From NCBI RefSeq assembly GCF_004354085.1, contig NZ_SMSE01000001.1:47335-111334 (forward strand): DNA of 64,000 bases. Reading direction: 5' to 3'. The notes beneath the pieces were generated by a model. The model saw only the letters and a program-made list of their open reading frames with translations, was not told the origin of the DNA and searched no databases. This DNA is from Seongchinamella unica. GTDB lineage: Bacteria; Pseudomonadota; Gammaproteobacteria; Pseudomonadales; Halieaceae. Positions 47,572-56,770 of this stretch are shown piece after piece. The position numbers and the translations under genes are program-made. The first letter of the stretch is position 1, and every line of letters starts with the position of its first letter.

Positions 47572-47745
47572 AGGTATCGCAAAGTCCAGTTTGATTTTGC
47601 TGATATCCTCGACGTTGGTGATCACCGTTCCCGGGGTCACCAGTGCGCCCTGGCCTGCCCGGCGGAAATCCAGCCGGCCGTTACACGGGCCGCGGATGAG
47701 GTGATCTGCGATCCGCGCCTGAATCGCATGCAACCTTTGCGTTGG
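47572..47745 (-). pseudogene. RND membrane-fusion protein fragment
   Basis: On the minus strand about 58 residues read HAIQARIADHLIRGPCNGRL, then GQGALVTPGTVITNVEDISKIKLDFAIP, the second lipoyl and beta-barrel region of RND adaptors (compare RAPFDGxLGLRRVSVG and TPGTVITTLDDISVIKLDF). No start, hairpin domain or C-terminus remain. It is a relic and sits between the TonB receptor terminator and the DUF3348 operon; the rest of 47746-48011 shows nothing I can recognise. Confidence 0.78.
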
Positions 47746-48011
47746 AATGGCCCTTGCCAGCAGCAAAGATTATGCCAACAACGCCGAAGCAACCTCCCGG
47801 TGCAGCGATAAGGCGTGGGCTGGCGCGCCCGAATCGGTCAATATTCAACCAACGCTGCGCTCAACGGCCCCGCGGCCCGCCCGGTGTCCAGACGACTCTG
47901 GCGAGAAGCCCGCGATAGCGGTAGTTGTGCTTGAATCCTGCTGCGCAACCGGGATAATAGCCGCCCGGGCCGCAGGCTGCGGCCAGTCTCCGCAACACCA
48001 ATAAGTAGTCA

Positions 48012-48755
48012 ATGACCCAAGCCCTTCCCCAGGTGTCACTGGGCAGCTCACGACTCGTGCGGTTTTTAACCGATTTGTCCGTCAGCGACACGCAGGTGTC
48101 CCACCGGCAGTTCACGGAACGCCTGGGACAGCTGATCGATTTCTCCGATTCCATCACCCTGTCGGAGGCCCACGCGCGTGCCCTGAAAGTGGAAAACGAG
48201 GATGCCGGCGAGTTTCGCGAAGGCATTACCCGCGAATTCCTGCGGGCCCGCAGCACGATCGTGCAGGCTGCCATGCGCAGCTTTTTCCCCGGCTCGGGAC
48301 CCAGTCGCCTGAAATGGCCGGCGGATGACACCGTCCCGGCGGGGGCCGACACTGCCACTGCGCCCTATCTCAGGTTTTACCAGCAGCAACAGGGCGATAT
48401 CGACAGCAAGATTCGTGGCCTGCACCTGCGCACCCGCTCGGCAATCGCACCGCTGTCGGTTAACCTGGCGCGCATTTGCGCCATCGACGAGGCCCTCGCG
48501 GATGCCCTGGCGAGCCATTCCAGGCGTTACCTGTCGGCAACCGCCAAACTGCTGGGCCAGCGCCTGGCCTTCCTTTACGACCAGTACCAGCAGCACCTGG
48601 ACACCGACATCGAGCCACAGGCGGCCTGGCTGGAAACCCGCGAGCAATATCGCCGGGAGGCCCAGGGCCTGCTGCTGGCAGAAATCGAAGCCCGCCTGCT
48701 GCCCGCACTCGGATTGATTGAAGCACTCAACGAAGAGATCAAAGATGAAGACTAA
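48012..48755 (+). CDS. DUF3348-family protein, first gene of the motor-like operon
   Basis: A 247-aa soluble, mostly helical protein with the DUF3348 pattern (SSRLVRFLTDLSVSD, then RLGQLIDFSDSITLSEAH). There is no signal peptide or membrane helix, so it is cytoplasmic. Function is unknown. It overlaps the next gene by 11 bp, and in other proteobacteria the four families DUF3348, DUF802, OmpA and DUF2894 travel together, as recalled. It may bind the cytoplasmic tail of the DUF802 protein (inference). Confidence 0.82.
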   Translation: MTQALPQVSLGSSRLVRFLTDLSVSDTQVSHRQFTERLGQLIDFSDSITLSEAHARALKVENEDAGEFREGITREFLRARSTIVQAAMRSFFPGSGPSRLKWPADDTVPAGADTATAPYLRFYQQQQGDIDSKIRGLHLRTRSAIAPLSVNLARICAIDEALADALASHSRRYLSATAKLLGQRLAFLYDQYQQHLDTDIEPQAAWLETREQYRREAQGLLLAEIEARLLPALGLIEALNEEIKDED

Positions 48756-50877
48756 GCTGTTGTTTATCACCGCCGCACTGCTGGGCGCCCTGGCCATTAC
48801 CTGGGTGGGACTGGGCTTTATTGGCGCCAATCCGCTGGCCCTGCTGGTGACTGTGATTATCGGCTGTGTCTACACCCTGGGACTGACGGAGCTGAGCCGG
48901 TTCCGGCGCGCCACCGGCCAGCTTGCCGAGGCCCTGGCTCGGGTGAGCGAAGGCGATGATTTTTCCCTGCGGCAGTGGCTGGAAACCCTGCCGCCCGCCC
49001 TGCGCACCTCGGTCAACCAGCGTGTCGAGGGTGAAAAAACCGGCTTGCCCGCGCCGGTGTTCACTCCCTATCTTGTTGGCCTGCTGGTCATGCTTGGCCT
49101 GCTGGGCACCTTTATCGGTATGGTTGACACGCTGCAGGGGGCGGTGAGCGCGCTGCAGGGGAGCAGCGAGCTGGAGGCGATCCGTGCCGGACTGGCCGCG
49201 CCCATCGAGGGCCTGAGCCTGGCCTTTGGCACCTCTGTCGCCGGTATCGCCGCCTCGGCCATGCTCGGACTCAACTCTACCCTGAGCCGCCGCGAGCGCA
49301 TGCTGGTTACCCGCGAACTGGACCGCTGCATTGCCGGACCTTTGCGCCACTATTCACTGCACTACAACCGTCAGCAGACCTACCTGGCCATGCAGAACCA
49401 GGCGCAGGCCCTGCCGGAGGTGGCACAGACCCTGGGCAACATGGCGGGCGAACTGGATCGTATGGGCCAGCAGCTCAGCGACCGCTTGCTGGACAACCAG
49501 CAGCAGTTTCACCAGCAGACCGCTCAGCAATACCAGCAGCTGGCCAGCTCGGTGCAACAGTCGCTGATCGACACCTTGACCGCAAGCGGCAGGCTGGCCG
49601 GCGAAAGCATTGCCCCGGCGGTGGAAACCGCCATGGCGAGCCTGTCAGCACAGGCCGGGGCCACCCAGGATAAACTGCTGGAAGTCACCGAGAACCTGCT
49701 GCAGAGCCGGGCCGACCGGGAGGCGGACTGGCTGGCAGAGCAAGGCAGGCGGATGGAAGCCATCACCACGTCACTGCACGAGGAGATAGCAGACCTGACC
49801 GCTACCCTGCGCGACGAGCTGGGACAGTTGCGGCAGGAAGAAGCCCGGCGGGAAGAAAAACTTGCCCTGCGCCTGGCAGAAATCCAGCACAACTCGGCCA
49901 ACCAGCTGCAGAGCCTGCAGGCCAGCTCCAGCGAGCAACTGGCACAGACGCGGGCCGATACCACCAGCGAACTTGCAAGATTGCAAGAAATCACCGCCGA
50001 GCAACTGCAGCAGTTACAGCAGGCCACCGCCGGCCAACTGGCCAGCACCCAGAGCGACACGGCCGAGCGCCTGGCCGAGCTGCACAGCGATACCAGCGAC
50101 AGATTCGCCGAACTTCACCGGGCCACCAGCAGCGGTCTGGAGCAGCTGCAGGGTTCCGCGGCCCGTTCCCTGGAGCAACTCAATGCCTCGGTGAGCGAGG
50201 GTGTGTCGACCCTGCAAAGCCGCACTGTCGAGGGTCTCGGCTCGCTGGAAAAGGCGGCTGCCGAGCAACTGGCAGGCCTGGGACGCGAATTGCAGCAACC
50301 GATGAGCGAACTGATTGCCACCGCCGCAGAGACACCACGTGCGGCGGCCGAGGTTATCGGCCAATTGCGGGCGGAAGTCAGCAACAGCATGGAGCGGGAC
50401 AACCAGTTGCTGCAAGAGCGCCAGCAAATCCTCGAGGATCTCGCCACGCTTTCCAGCGGACTGCGTGAGTCGGCAGCAGCACAGCAGGCGGCCATTGCAG
50501 AACTGGTCAATTCCTCGGGCGAGCTCATGGCCGGTGTCTCCACCCGGTTCCGTGAACAGCTGGAATCAGAGTCTGACAAGCTCGCCGAGATCACCGCCAA
50601 CGCGGCGGGCAGCGCGGCGGATATTGCCAGCCTGGGTGAGTCTTTCAGCCTGGCGGTACAACTGTTCAGCGAATCCAACAACCAGCTGATGGAAAACCTG
50701 GGACGCATTGAGGAATCCATGGAAAAGACCACCGAGCGCTCAGACGAACAGATGAGCTACTACGTGGCCCAGGCCAGGGAAATCATCGACCAGAGCATGT
50801 TGTCCCAGCGCGAAATCATCGAGGAACTGCGGCGCCTGGGCCAGACCGGCGACCTGTTCGCCGCCGAGGCGAGCTGA
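48745..50877 (+). CDS. MotA/TolQ/ExbB-like protein with long cytoplasmic hendecad tail (DUF802)
   Basis: A 710-aa protein. Helices 5-25 and 30-50, then two conserved channel-type helices: PYLVGLLVMLGLLGTFIGM (about 109-126) and PIEGLSLAFGTSVAG (from 153), the signature of MotA/TolQ/ExbB proton channels. After residue 190 it is a long helical tail. Residues 377-519 hold 13 consecutive 11-residue repeats starting with Leu or similar (e.g. LARLQEITAEQ, LQQLQQATAGQ, LAELHSDTSDR), a right-handed coiled-coil pattern. ATG 48745 is preferred to one 27 bases earlier. The architecture equals ZorA of Zorya defence. The stop overlaps the next start (TGATG). Confidence 0.87.
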   Translation: MKTKLLFITAALLGALAITWVGLGFIGANPLALLVTVIIGCVYTLGLTELSRFRRATGQLAEALARVSEGDDFSLRQWLETLPPALRTSVNQRVEGEKTGLPAPVFTPYLVGLLVMLGLLGTFIGMVDTLQGAVSALQGSSELEAIRAGLAAPIEGLSLAFGTSVAGIAASAMLGLNSTLSRRERMLVTRELDRCIAGPLRHYSLHYNRQQTYLAMQNQAQALPEVAQTLGNMAGELDRMGQQLSDRLLDNQQQFHQQTAQQYQQLASSVQQSLIDTLTASGRLAGESIAPAVETAMASLSAQAGATQDKLLEVTENLLQSRADREADWLAEQGRRMEAITTSLHEEIADLTATLRDELGQLRQEEARREEKLALRLAEIQHNSANQLQSLQASSSEQLAQTRADTTSELARLQEITAEQLQQLQQATAGQLASTQSDTAERLAELHSDTSDRFAELHRATSSGLEQLQGSAARSLEQLNASVSEGVSTLQSRTVEGLGSLEKAAAEQLAGLGRELQQPMSELIATAAETPRAAAEVIGQLRAEVSNSMERDNQLLQERQQILEDLATLSSGLRESAAAQQAAIAELVNSSGELMAGVSTRFREQLESESDKLAEITANAAGSAADIASLGESFSLAVQLFSESNNQLMENLGRIEESMEKTTERSDEQMSYYVAQAREIIDQSMLSQREIIEELRRLGQTGDLFAAEAS

Positions 50878-51518
50878 TGGAAGACCTGCAATCAGAACTG
50901 GCGGACGAGACCCCGGTCTGGGCGATTTTCGGCGACCTGATGTCCGCCCTGGTCGGTGTGTTCGTCCTCATCCTGGTGTGGGTACTGGGCTACCAGGTGG
51001 AACTCTCACAGTCACTGCAGCAGGAGGTCACCCGCCGGGAGGCGGAGCAGGATCGACGCATGGTACTGGAACAGGCCCTGGCTGCGCCGCTGGCCAGTGG
51101 GCGAATCACCCTGCGCGACGGCCGCATTGGTATCAGTGGCAGTGTGCTGTTCGCCCTCAATTCCTCCCAGCTCCAGGACCAAGGACGGCAATTGCTGCGC
51201 AGCCTGGTACCGCCGCTCACGCTGTACCTCTCGGAGCAGGACGAACTGCTGATGGTCAGCGGATTCACCGATGACCTTCCCATCCAGGACGGCAACCTCC
51301 AGTTTGACGACAACTGGGAGCTCTCGGCGCAACGGGCACTGACAGTGACCCGGGCACTGATTGCCGAGGGAATGGATCCGGGGAGGGTCTTCGCGGCCGC
51401 ATTCGGCGCCCAGCAGCCGGTGGTCGCCAATACCGACAACGCCAGCCGCTCCCGCAACCGGCGGGTGGAAATGGCGCCGGTTCCGCGGGCCTCAAGCGAG
51501 GATAGCGCCGGTGACTGA
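50877..51518 (+). CDS. MotB/OmpA-like stator partner
   Basis: A 213-aa protein with a short N-terminal tail, one membrane helix (about 16-38, WAIFGDLMSALVGVFVLILV) and a C-terminal OmpA/MotB peptidoglycan-binding domain (SGFTDDLPIQ, NWELSAQRALTVTRAL, SRSRNRRVEM). Asp20 at the start of the helix corresponds to the proton-carrying Asp of MotB, ExbD and ZorB. With the DUF802 protein it would form a 5:2 ion-driven motor (inference). The overlap with DUF802 is 1 base, and with DUF2894 8 bases. Confidence 0.9.
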   Translation: MEDLQSELADETPVWAIFGDLMSALVGVFVLILVWVLGYQVELSQSLQQEVTRREAEQDRRMVLEQALAAPLASGRITLRDGRIGISGSVLFALNSSQLQDQGRQLLRSLVPPLTLYLSEQDELLMVSGFTDDLPIQDGNLQFDDNWELSAQRALTVTRALIAEGMDPGRVFAAAFGAQQPVVANTDNASRSRNRRVEMAPVPRASSEDSAGD

Positions 51519-52134
51519 GCTGCGGGCTGAGTTGACAGCCCTGAAAACGGCGGGGGAAGGCGCTGACCCGGTGCGGCTGAGATACATCGAAAGCCTGTTG
51601 CTGAGGGCGCAGCAGCGGCCGGGCAGGGTCGCCCGGGTACTGGAAAACAAGGCACGAAGCGCCATGGCTGCCTACCGCCAGCACTTGCGCGAACGTCCCG
51701 TCCCGACAACGTCCGGGCGCAACAGCAACAAGCCGCTGCATGAACTGAACCTGCTGCTGGAGGATCTGCAGCGCAATGAAGATGACCCTCGGGCAGCGCC
51801 CCTGGAAGCGGTCCTGCGCCAGCAGGAACTGGCGTTGGCAGACAGCTTCGCGCAACAGACAAACCCCGGGAGACGAAACTCCCCGGGACACCGGGAGGAA
51901 TTGAAAGCCGCGCGTCGCTTTCACTCGGCCATGGTGCAGCTCAATGCCGACAAGGTCGTCCAGCAGGCCCTAGCGGAAGTCCCGGAGGCCGCTGGACCGC
52001 TGAACCCACAGCGCCTGGCAACCCGGTCGCTGGAAACCATGCGCGAGCTCTCTCCGCATTACCTCAGCCGCTTTGTCAGCTATATCGACACGCTGTTCTG
52101 GCTGGAGCGGGCCGAGCGCGGTGGCAAGCGCTGA
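51511..52134 (+). CDS. DUF2894-family protein, last gene of the motor-like operon
   Basis: A 207-aa soluble helical protein from a GTG start at 51511. It has the DUF2894 pattern: LRYIESLLLRAQQRPGRVARVLENKA near the N-terminus (read in two parts) and PHYLSRFVSYIDTLFWLERAE at the end. No known catalytic motif or signal. The GAGGAT ribosome site is inside the OmpA gene end, and the genes overlap by 8 bp, consistent with stoichiometric co-translation. Function unknown; a cytoplasmic partner of the motor is plausible. Confidence 0.82.
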   Translation: MTELRAELTALKTAGEGADPVRLRYIESLLLRAQQRPGRVARVLENKARSAMAAYRQHLRERPVPTTSGRNSNKPLHELNLLLEDLQRNEDDPRAAPLEAVLRQQELALADSFAQQTNPGRRNSPGHREELKAARRFHSAMVQLNADKVVQQALAEVPEAAGPLNPQRLATRSLETMRELSPHYLSRFVSYIDTLFWLERAERGGKR

Positions 52135-52464
52135 GTCAATTCAGCGTGGAATCCTGATTCCTGTTGTCTGCGGCTGGTCAGTGCTCGCCCACGGGGTGCC
52201 TGACAGAGTCTGCACGCTGTCTTCGATCAACACTGGCAAAACCGGTTCAAGAACCGTCCGAAGGCCGCAAGCGGATTCCCCTGTCGGCCCAAGTGGCACG
52301 CGGCCGGGTGGTTTCGTCCCGTCCTGAAAATGTGGCGTTCTGTCGCAGACTGGCCGGTTCCGGCAGGAATATTGTTACTATTTGGCAATCGCCTTGATGC
52401 CCGGATGCCGATAATCGTCCTAACGGGATAAGCGCTAAACAATCCACCGGTTCAGAGTGCCTCC
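52135..52464. other. 330-bp intergenic region, no gene recognised
   Basis: The region between the DUF2894 gene and the RND adaptor has no convincing frame, RNA or repeat. It probably contains the promoter of the RND operon; the AT-rich stretch near 52370-52385 is the only candidate, and I cannot assign -35/-10 boxes with confidence. Confidence 0.5.
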
Positions 52465-53634
52465 ATGACGAAAAAGTTGGTAAAAATACTGGCCCCTGTT
52501 GTTGTCATCGCTGTCTCTGCGGGAGCTTACGCCCTGCTCCAGGCAACGCGCCCGGAACCGGAGAAAAACAGTGATGGCCCGCGACCCACATCGGTCTATA
52601 CCACCGGCGTGAGCCAGCAGGCCACCGCGCTGGAAGTCATCACCCAGGGAGAAGTGCGCTCACGCACCGAAATAGACCTGGTCTCCCAGGTGGGGGGCAG
52701 GGTTGTCAGTGTTTCCCCGGAGTTTGTCGAGGGCGGACGCATTGAGCCCGGCGTTCCGCTGCTGCAGGTTGAAGACGCCGATTACCGGCTGGCGCTGAGC
52801 CAGGCCCGCTCACGCATGGCTGACGCTGAACTTGCGGTGCAGCAGGCACTCGCCGACCAGGACGTGGCCCGGAAACAGCTGCGCAATGATCCCAACGCCT
52901 CTGACCTGGCACTGAAAAAACCGCAGGTTGCCCAGGCACGGGCGCTGCGCGAGGCGGCGAGAGCCAGCCTGGAGCAGGCGGAACTGGACCTGGAACGCAC
53001 CCGCTTCACCTTGCCATTCGCCGGCCGGGTGGCGAGCACCCGCGTACACATCGGCCAGTTCATCACCCCGGGCACAGTGCTGGGCAAAGTATTCGGCACC
53101 GAGCTGGTCGAGGTCCGCCTGCCCCTGAACAATCAGCAACTGGCGTCACTGGGCCTGCCCATTGGTTACATCGCCCCCGCAGGCGGCGGCCTGCCAGTGA
53201 CCTTCAGCGCCCAGGTCGCCGGAGAAATTCACCAGTGGCAGGGTAAGCTGGTGCGCCTCGACGCCTCCGTAGACGCCGACACACGTATGCTCTACGCCAT
53301 CGCGGAGGTGGCCGATCCCTACGGCTCAGCCGCTTCCGCCTCTGGCATGCCGCTGGCAGTGGGCCTGTTTGTGGATGCCCGTATCGAGGGCAGGTATCTC
53401 CCTTCAGCCATGACTATCCCGGCATCGGCATTACGCGCCGGCAATATGGTCTACCTGATCAACGGAGAGGACAGGCTGGAAATTCGCGGCGTCACCGTGG
53501 CTCACGCCAGCACTGAACGGGCAATCATCAGTGCGGGCCTCGAGCCTGGCGAACGGGTCATTACCTCGGCTATTCGCAATCCTGTAGAAGGCATGGCCCT
53601 GGTGGCCGTGGACGCGGAAGAAGCGACACCATGA
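52465..53634 (+). CDS. RND efflux periplasmic adaptor (membrane fusion protein)
   Basis: A 389-aa protein with an N-terminal helix (ILAPVVVIAVSAGAYALLQ), half-lipoyl motifs (VSQVGGRVVSVSPEFVEGG and FTLPFAGRVASTRVHIGQF), a helical hairpin between them and C-terminal barrel domains. It connects the RND pump to an outer-membrane channel, which is not encoded here. The ATGA overlap couples it to the pump gene. The substrate is unknown. Intact, unlike the fragment at 47572-47745. Confidence 0.92.
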   Translation: MTKKLVKILAPVVVIAVSAGAYALLQATRPEPEKNSDGPRPTSVYTTGVSQQATALEVITQGEVRSRTEIDLVSQVGGRVVSVSPEFVEGGRIEPGVPLLQVEDADYRLALSQARSRMADAELAVQQALADQDVARKQLRNDPNASDLALKKPQVAQARALREAARASLEQAELDLERTRFTLPFAGRVASTRVHIGQFITPGTVLGKVFGTELVEVRLPLNNQQLASLGLPIGYIAPAGGGLPVTFSAQVAGEIHQWQGKLVRLDASVDADTRMLYAIAEVADPYGSAASASGMPLAVGLFVDARIEGRYLPSAMTIPASALRAGNMVYLINGEDRLEIRGVTVAHASTERAIISAGLEPGERVITSAIRNPVEGMALVAVDAEEATP

Positions 53635-56600
53635 AAAAGATCATCGCCTGGTGGGTGCACAATCCCGTCGCGGCAAACCTGCTGATGGTGGGTATTCTGC
53701 TGTCCGGGGTGCTGGGCATGCTGTCCATGGAGAAAGAGGCGTTCCCAAACATCAAAATCAACCAGGCGTCGATTACCGTGGTATGGCCGGGAGCCAACCC
53801 CCAGGAGGTAGAAGAGCAGGTTATTTCCCGCATCGAGCAATCGCTGGAAAACGTCGACCAGGTTTACCACTATTACTCGACAGCCACGGAGGGGGCTGCC
53901 GAAATCAATGTTTCGACCTACCCCAACGTTGATATCAACGACTTCATCAATGAAGTGAAGAGCGCCGTCGACGCGGTGACCTCCCTGCCGCGTGATATCG
54001 AACCACCGCGAGTGCAGCGCCGCCAGTTCCGGGACGAAATGATCCGGGTCGCGGTGCACGGCGATCTCGGCGAACGCCAGCTGACCCGACTGGCAGAAGA
54101 TCTGAAAGACGAGATGGCCGCCCTGCCCTACGTCGCCACCATCAATCTCTTCGGCATTCGCAAGGAAGAGGTGACAGTGGAGCTTTCGGAGTCGGCCATG
54201 CGCCGCTTCGGCCTGACCTTTGAGGATGTGGCCAACGCCATACGCAGCAATTCCATCAACCTGTCCTCGGGACGGGTGCGCACCGAAACCGGCGATGTCC
54301 AGCTGCGGGCCCGCAACCTCGCGGATACCCAGGCCGACTTTGAGCGTATTGTGATTCGCCAGACGCCCCAGGGCGCGGTAGTGCGCGTGGGCGACGTGGC
54401 CACCGTCATCGACGGCTTCGAGGAGCAGGAAATTCTCGCCACGATGAACGGCCAGCCCGCGGTGCTGCTACAGGCACTCACCACCGAGAACATGCAGGTG
54501 GTGAAAACCAGCGAATCGGTACACCAGTGGATGGAAGAGGTGCGACCGCGCCTGCCCAAGGGTGTTGAGCTGACCATGTGGTTCGACACGGCTGATATTT
54601 ACACCGCACGCATGGACCTGATCGCAGAGTCTGCGTATCTCGGTCTGGTGCTGGTGTTTATCGTGCTGATCCTGTCACTGCGGCCCAAGGTGGCCCTGTG
54701 GGTGACCGCGGGCATCGCGGTGGCCTTCATCGGCACGTTCTCACTGTTGCCGGTGAATGACGTGTCCATGAACGTCATGTCTTCCTTCGCCTTCCTGATG
54801 GTGCTGGGCATTGTGGTGGACGACGCTATCGTCGTCGGCGAAAGCATCCACCATCACGCCCATATCAGCGGCGGCGGGGCCCGCTCGGCAACGGAGGGCG
54901 CCTATGCCGTCTCCCGGCCGGTGATTTTCGCGGTACTGACCACCATGATCGCCTTCGCACCCTGGCTGTTCGTCAGTGGCGAGGCGGCGCAAATGACCCG
55001 CCAGCTGTCGATCGTGATTACCGTGGCCCTGACCATCTCGCTGATCGAGGCCTTCTTTATCCTTCCTGCCCATCTCGGTCACCTGGAGCCACGCAAGGAA
55101 CTTCACGGACTGGCCAAAGCCCAGCAGAAGATCGAACACAGTATTATCGATTTCGCCAACAACACCTATCGGCCGATTCTCAACTGGGCAGTCAGGCACC
55201 GCTACCTGACCGCCAGCCTGTTCGCCGGCGCCTTTGTGATCAGCCTGGGTATTTTCACCAGCGGCTGGGTGAAATTCTACTTCATGCCCCAGGTTGAGAA
55301 TGAGGAAATCTATATCAATGTCACCCTGCCCAACGGCACACCCTATTCCCGGGCGCTGGAAATTCTCGACCAGTTACAGCTCGCAGAGCGGCGACTGATC
55401 GAGGAAGTCGACCAGCGAGCGGCTGCCGGTGAGGGCAGCGGCAAACTGATCGAGGGCTGGTACACCCGCTCCCGTCGCGACAGCGTCATTGCCATCGTCA
55501 AACTGGCTCCCCCCGAGGTGCGGGACATGTCCGCCAAGCAGACGGCGGAACGCTTCCGCGAACTGGTGGGTGATATTCCGGACGCCGAGCAGATCGAGGT
55601 GGTGTACACGATTAACAACAACGATGCCGACGTCACCTACCTGCTGAAGCACCGGGACACCGAACAATTGGCCCTGGCCTCCCACGACCTGCAGGCACAC
55701 CTGTCCACCTACAATGGCACCTTCTTTGTCCGCGACAGCCAACGGGGCGAAACCGACGAAATCATACTCAACCTGCGCCCCGGCGCCGAAAAACTGGGCA
55801 TCACCCTGGCCGATGTCTCCCGGCAGGTACGCCAGGCATACTACGGCGAAGAGGTGCAGCGACTGCCACGCTCCAACGGTGACGTAAAGGTGATGGTGAA
55901 GTACCCCCTTGAACAGCGCCGCAACCTGTCCAGCCTGAACAACTTCCGGGTACGCACCGCCGATGGCCGGGAAGTGCCGCTACTGTCTGTGGTCGAGGTG
56001 GAGCTGTCCAACGGCGCCCAGCGTATCCAGCGCCGGGACGGCGAGAGGTTCATCCGGGTTCGGGCAGATATGGACCACGACCTGATGGGCGACATCACCA
56101 AGGATGTCACCGATAACTTTATCCCGGAACTGGAACAACGCTACCCGGGACTGGAGGTACTCAAGGGCGGCCAGCAGGAAGAGGAAGAGGAATTTTTCAG
56201 CGAGATACTGGCGCTCTACGCCATTGCCCTGTTCATGATGTACACCCTGATCGCCATCGCCTTCCACTCCTACTGGCTGCCGCTACTGGTCATGACGGCC
56301 ATACCCTTCGGCTTTATGGGCGCCATATTCGGACACATGCTGTTTGGCGTGCCGATGGCAATGTTCTCCTGGTTCGGTATTGGCGCCGCCGCGGGTGTGG
56401 TGGTGAACGACAACCTGGTGCTGGTGGACTATATCGGGCGACTGCGGGAGCAGGGTCAGCCGCTGCGGGACGCTATTATCGAGTCGGGTGTTACCCGTTT
56501 CCGCCCTATTCTCCTGACCACGGTGACCACGTTTGTGGGCCTGATTCCCATCATGTCGGAGAAAGCCACCAACGCCCAGTTCCTCAAGCCGGCAGTATTA

Positions 56601-56753
56601 TCGCTGGCCTTCGGGGTGCTGTTCGCGCTGTTTGTAACCCTGCTGATGGTTCCGGCGCTGTACGCCATCGGCGGTGATTTCGCCCACGGCAGGGCCCGGT
56701 TGAAGCAGCGCCTGTTCGGCGCCAGGGAGGGCGAGGTACGCCAGGGCCCCTGA
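53631..56753 (+). CDS. RND efflux permease (AcrB/MMPL-type, HAE family)
   Basis: A 1040-aa inner-membrane proton antiporter with twelve helices in two halves and large periplasmic loops. The proton-relay region in helix 4 reads VLGIVVDDAIVVGES with the two adjacent Asp residues; the C-terminal half has GVVVNDNLVLVDYIGR. The N-terminal MKKIIAWWVHNPVAANLLM is typical of this branch. It pairs with the adaptor upstream; no TolC gene is near. The gene ends 17 bp before the convergent sulfatase. Confidence 0.94.
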   Translation: MKKIIAWWVHNPVAANLLMVGILLSGVLGMLSMEKEAFPNIKINQASITVVWPGANPQEVEEQVISRIEQSLENVDQVYHYYSTATEGAAEINVSTYPNVDINDFINEVKSAVDAVTSLPRDIEPPRVQRRQFRDEMIRVAVHGDLGERQLTRLAEDLKDEMAALPYVATINLFGIRKEEVTVELSESAMRRFGLTFEDVANAIRSNSINLSSGRVRTETGDVQLRARNLADTQADFERIVIRQTPQGAVVRVGDVATVIDGFEEQEILATMNGQPAVLLQALTTENMQVVKTSESVHQWMEEVRPRLPKGVELTMWFDTADIYTARMDLIAESAYLGLVLVFIVLILSLRPKVALWVTAGIAVAFIGTFSLLPVNDVSMNVMSSFAFLMVLGIVVDDAIVVGESIHHHAHISGGGARSATEGAYAVSRPVIFAVLTTMIAFAPWLFVSGEAAQMTRQLSIVITVALTISLIEAFFILPAHLGHLEPRKELHGLAKAQQKIEHSIIDFANNTYRPILNWAVRHRYLTASLFAGAFVISLGIFTSGWVKFYFMPQVENEEIYINVTLPNGTPYSRALEILDQLQLAERRLIEEVDQRAAAGEGSGKLIEGWYTRSRRDSVIAIVKLAPPEVRDMSAKQTAERFRELVGDIPDAEQIEVVYTINNNDADVTYLLKHRDTEQLALASHDLQAHLSTYNGTFFVRDSQRGETDEIILNLRPGAEKLGITLADVSRQVRQAYYGEEVQRLPRSNGDVKVMVKYPLEQRRNLSSLNNFRVRTADGREVPLLSVVEVELSNGAQRIQRRDGERFIRVRADMDHDLMGDITKDVTDNFIPELEQRYPGLEVLKGGQQEEEEEFFSEILALYAIALFMMYTLIAIAFHSYWLPLLVMTAIPFGFMGAIFGHMLFGVPMAMFSWFGIGAAAGVVVNDNLVLVDYIGRLREQGQPLRDAIIESGVTRFRPILLTTVTTFVGLIPIMSEKATNAQFLKPAVLSLAFGVLFALFVTLLMVPALYAIGGDFAHGRARLKQRLFGAREGEVRQGP

Positions 56754-56770
56754 CGTACCCGCTGGAAGGC

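Noticed and set aside
47746-48011. Small frame between the RND relic and the DUF3348 gene
   Set aside because: The 85-codon frame has no motif or ribosome site and is rich in Ala, Pro and Cys, as expected for non-coding GC-rich DNA.
48012-52134. Complete Zorya defence system
   Set aside because: The membrane pair resembles ZorAB, but no ZorC, ZorD helicase or ZorE nuclease is adjacent, so it is not a known Zorya type.
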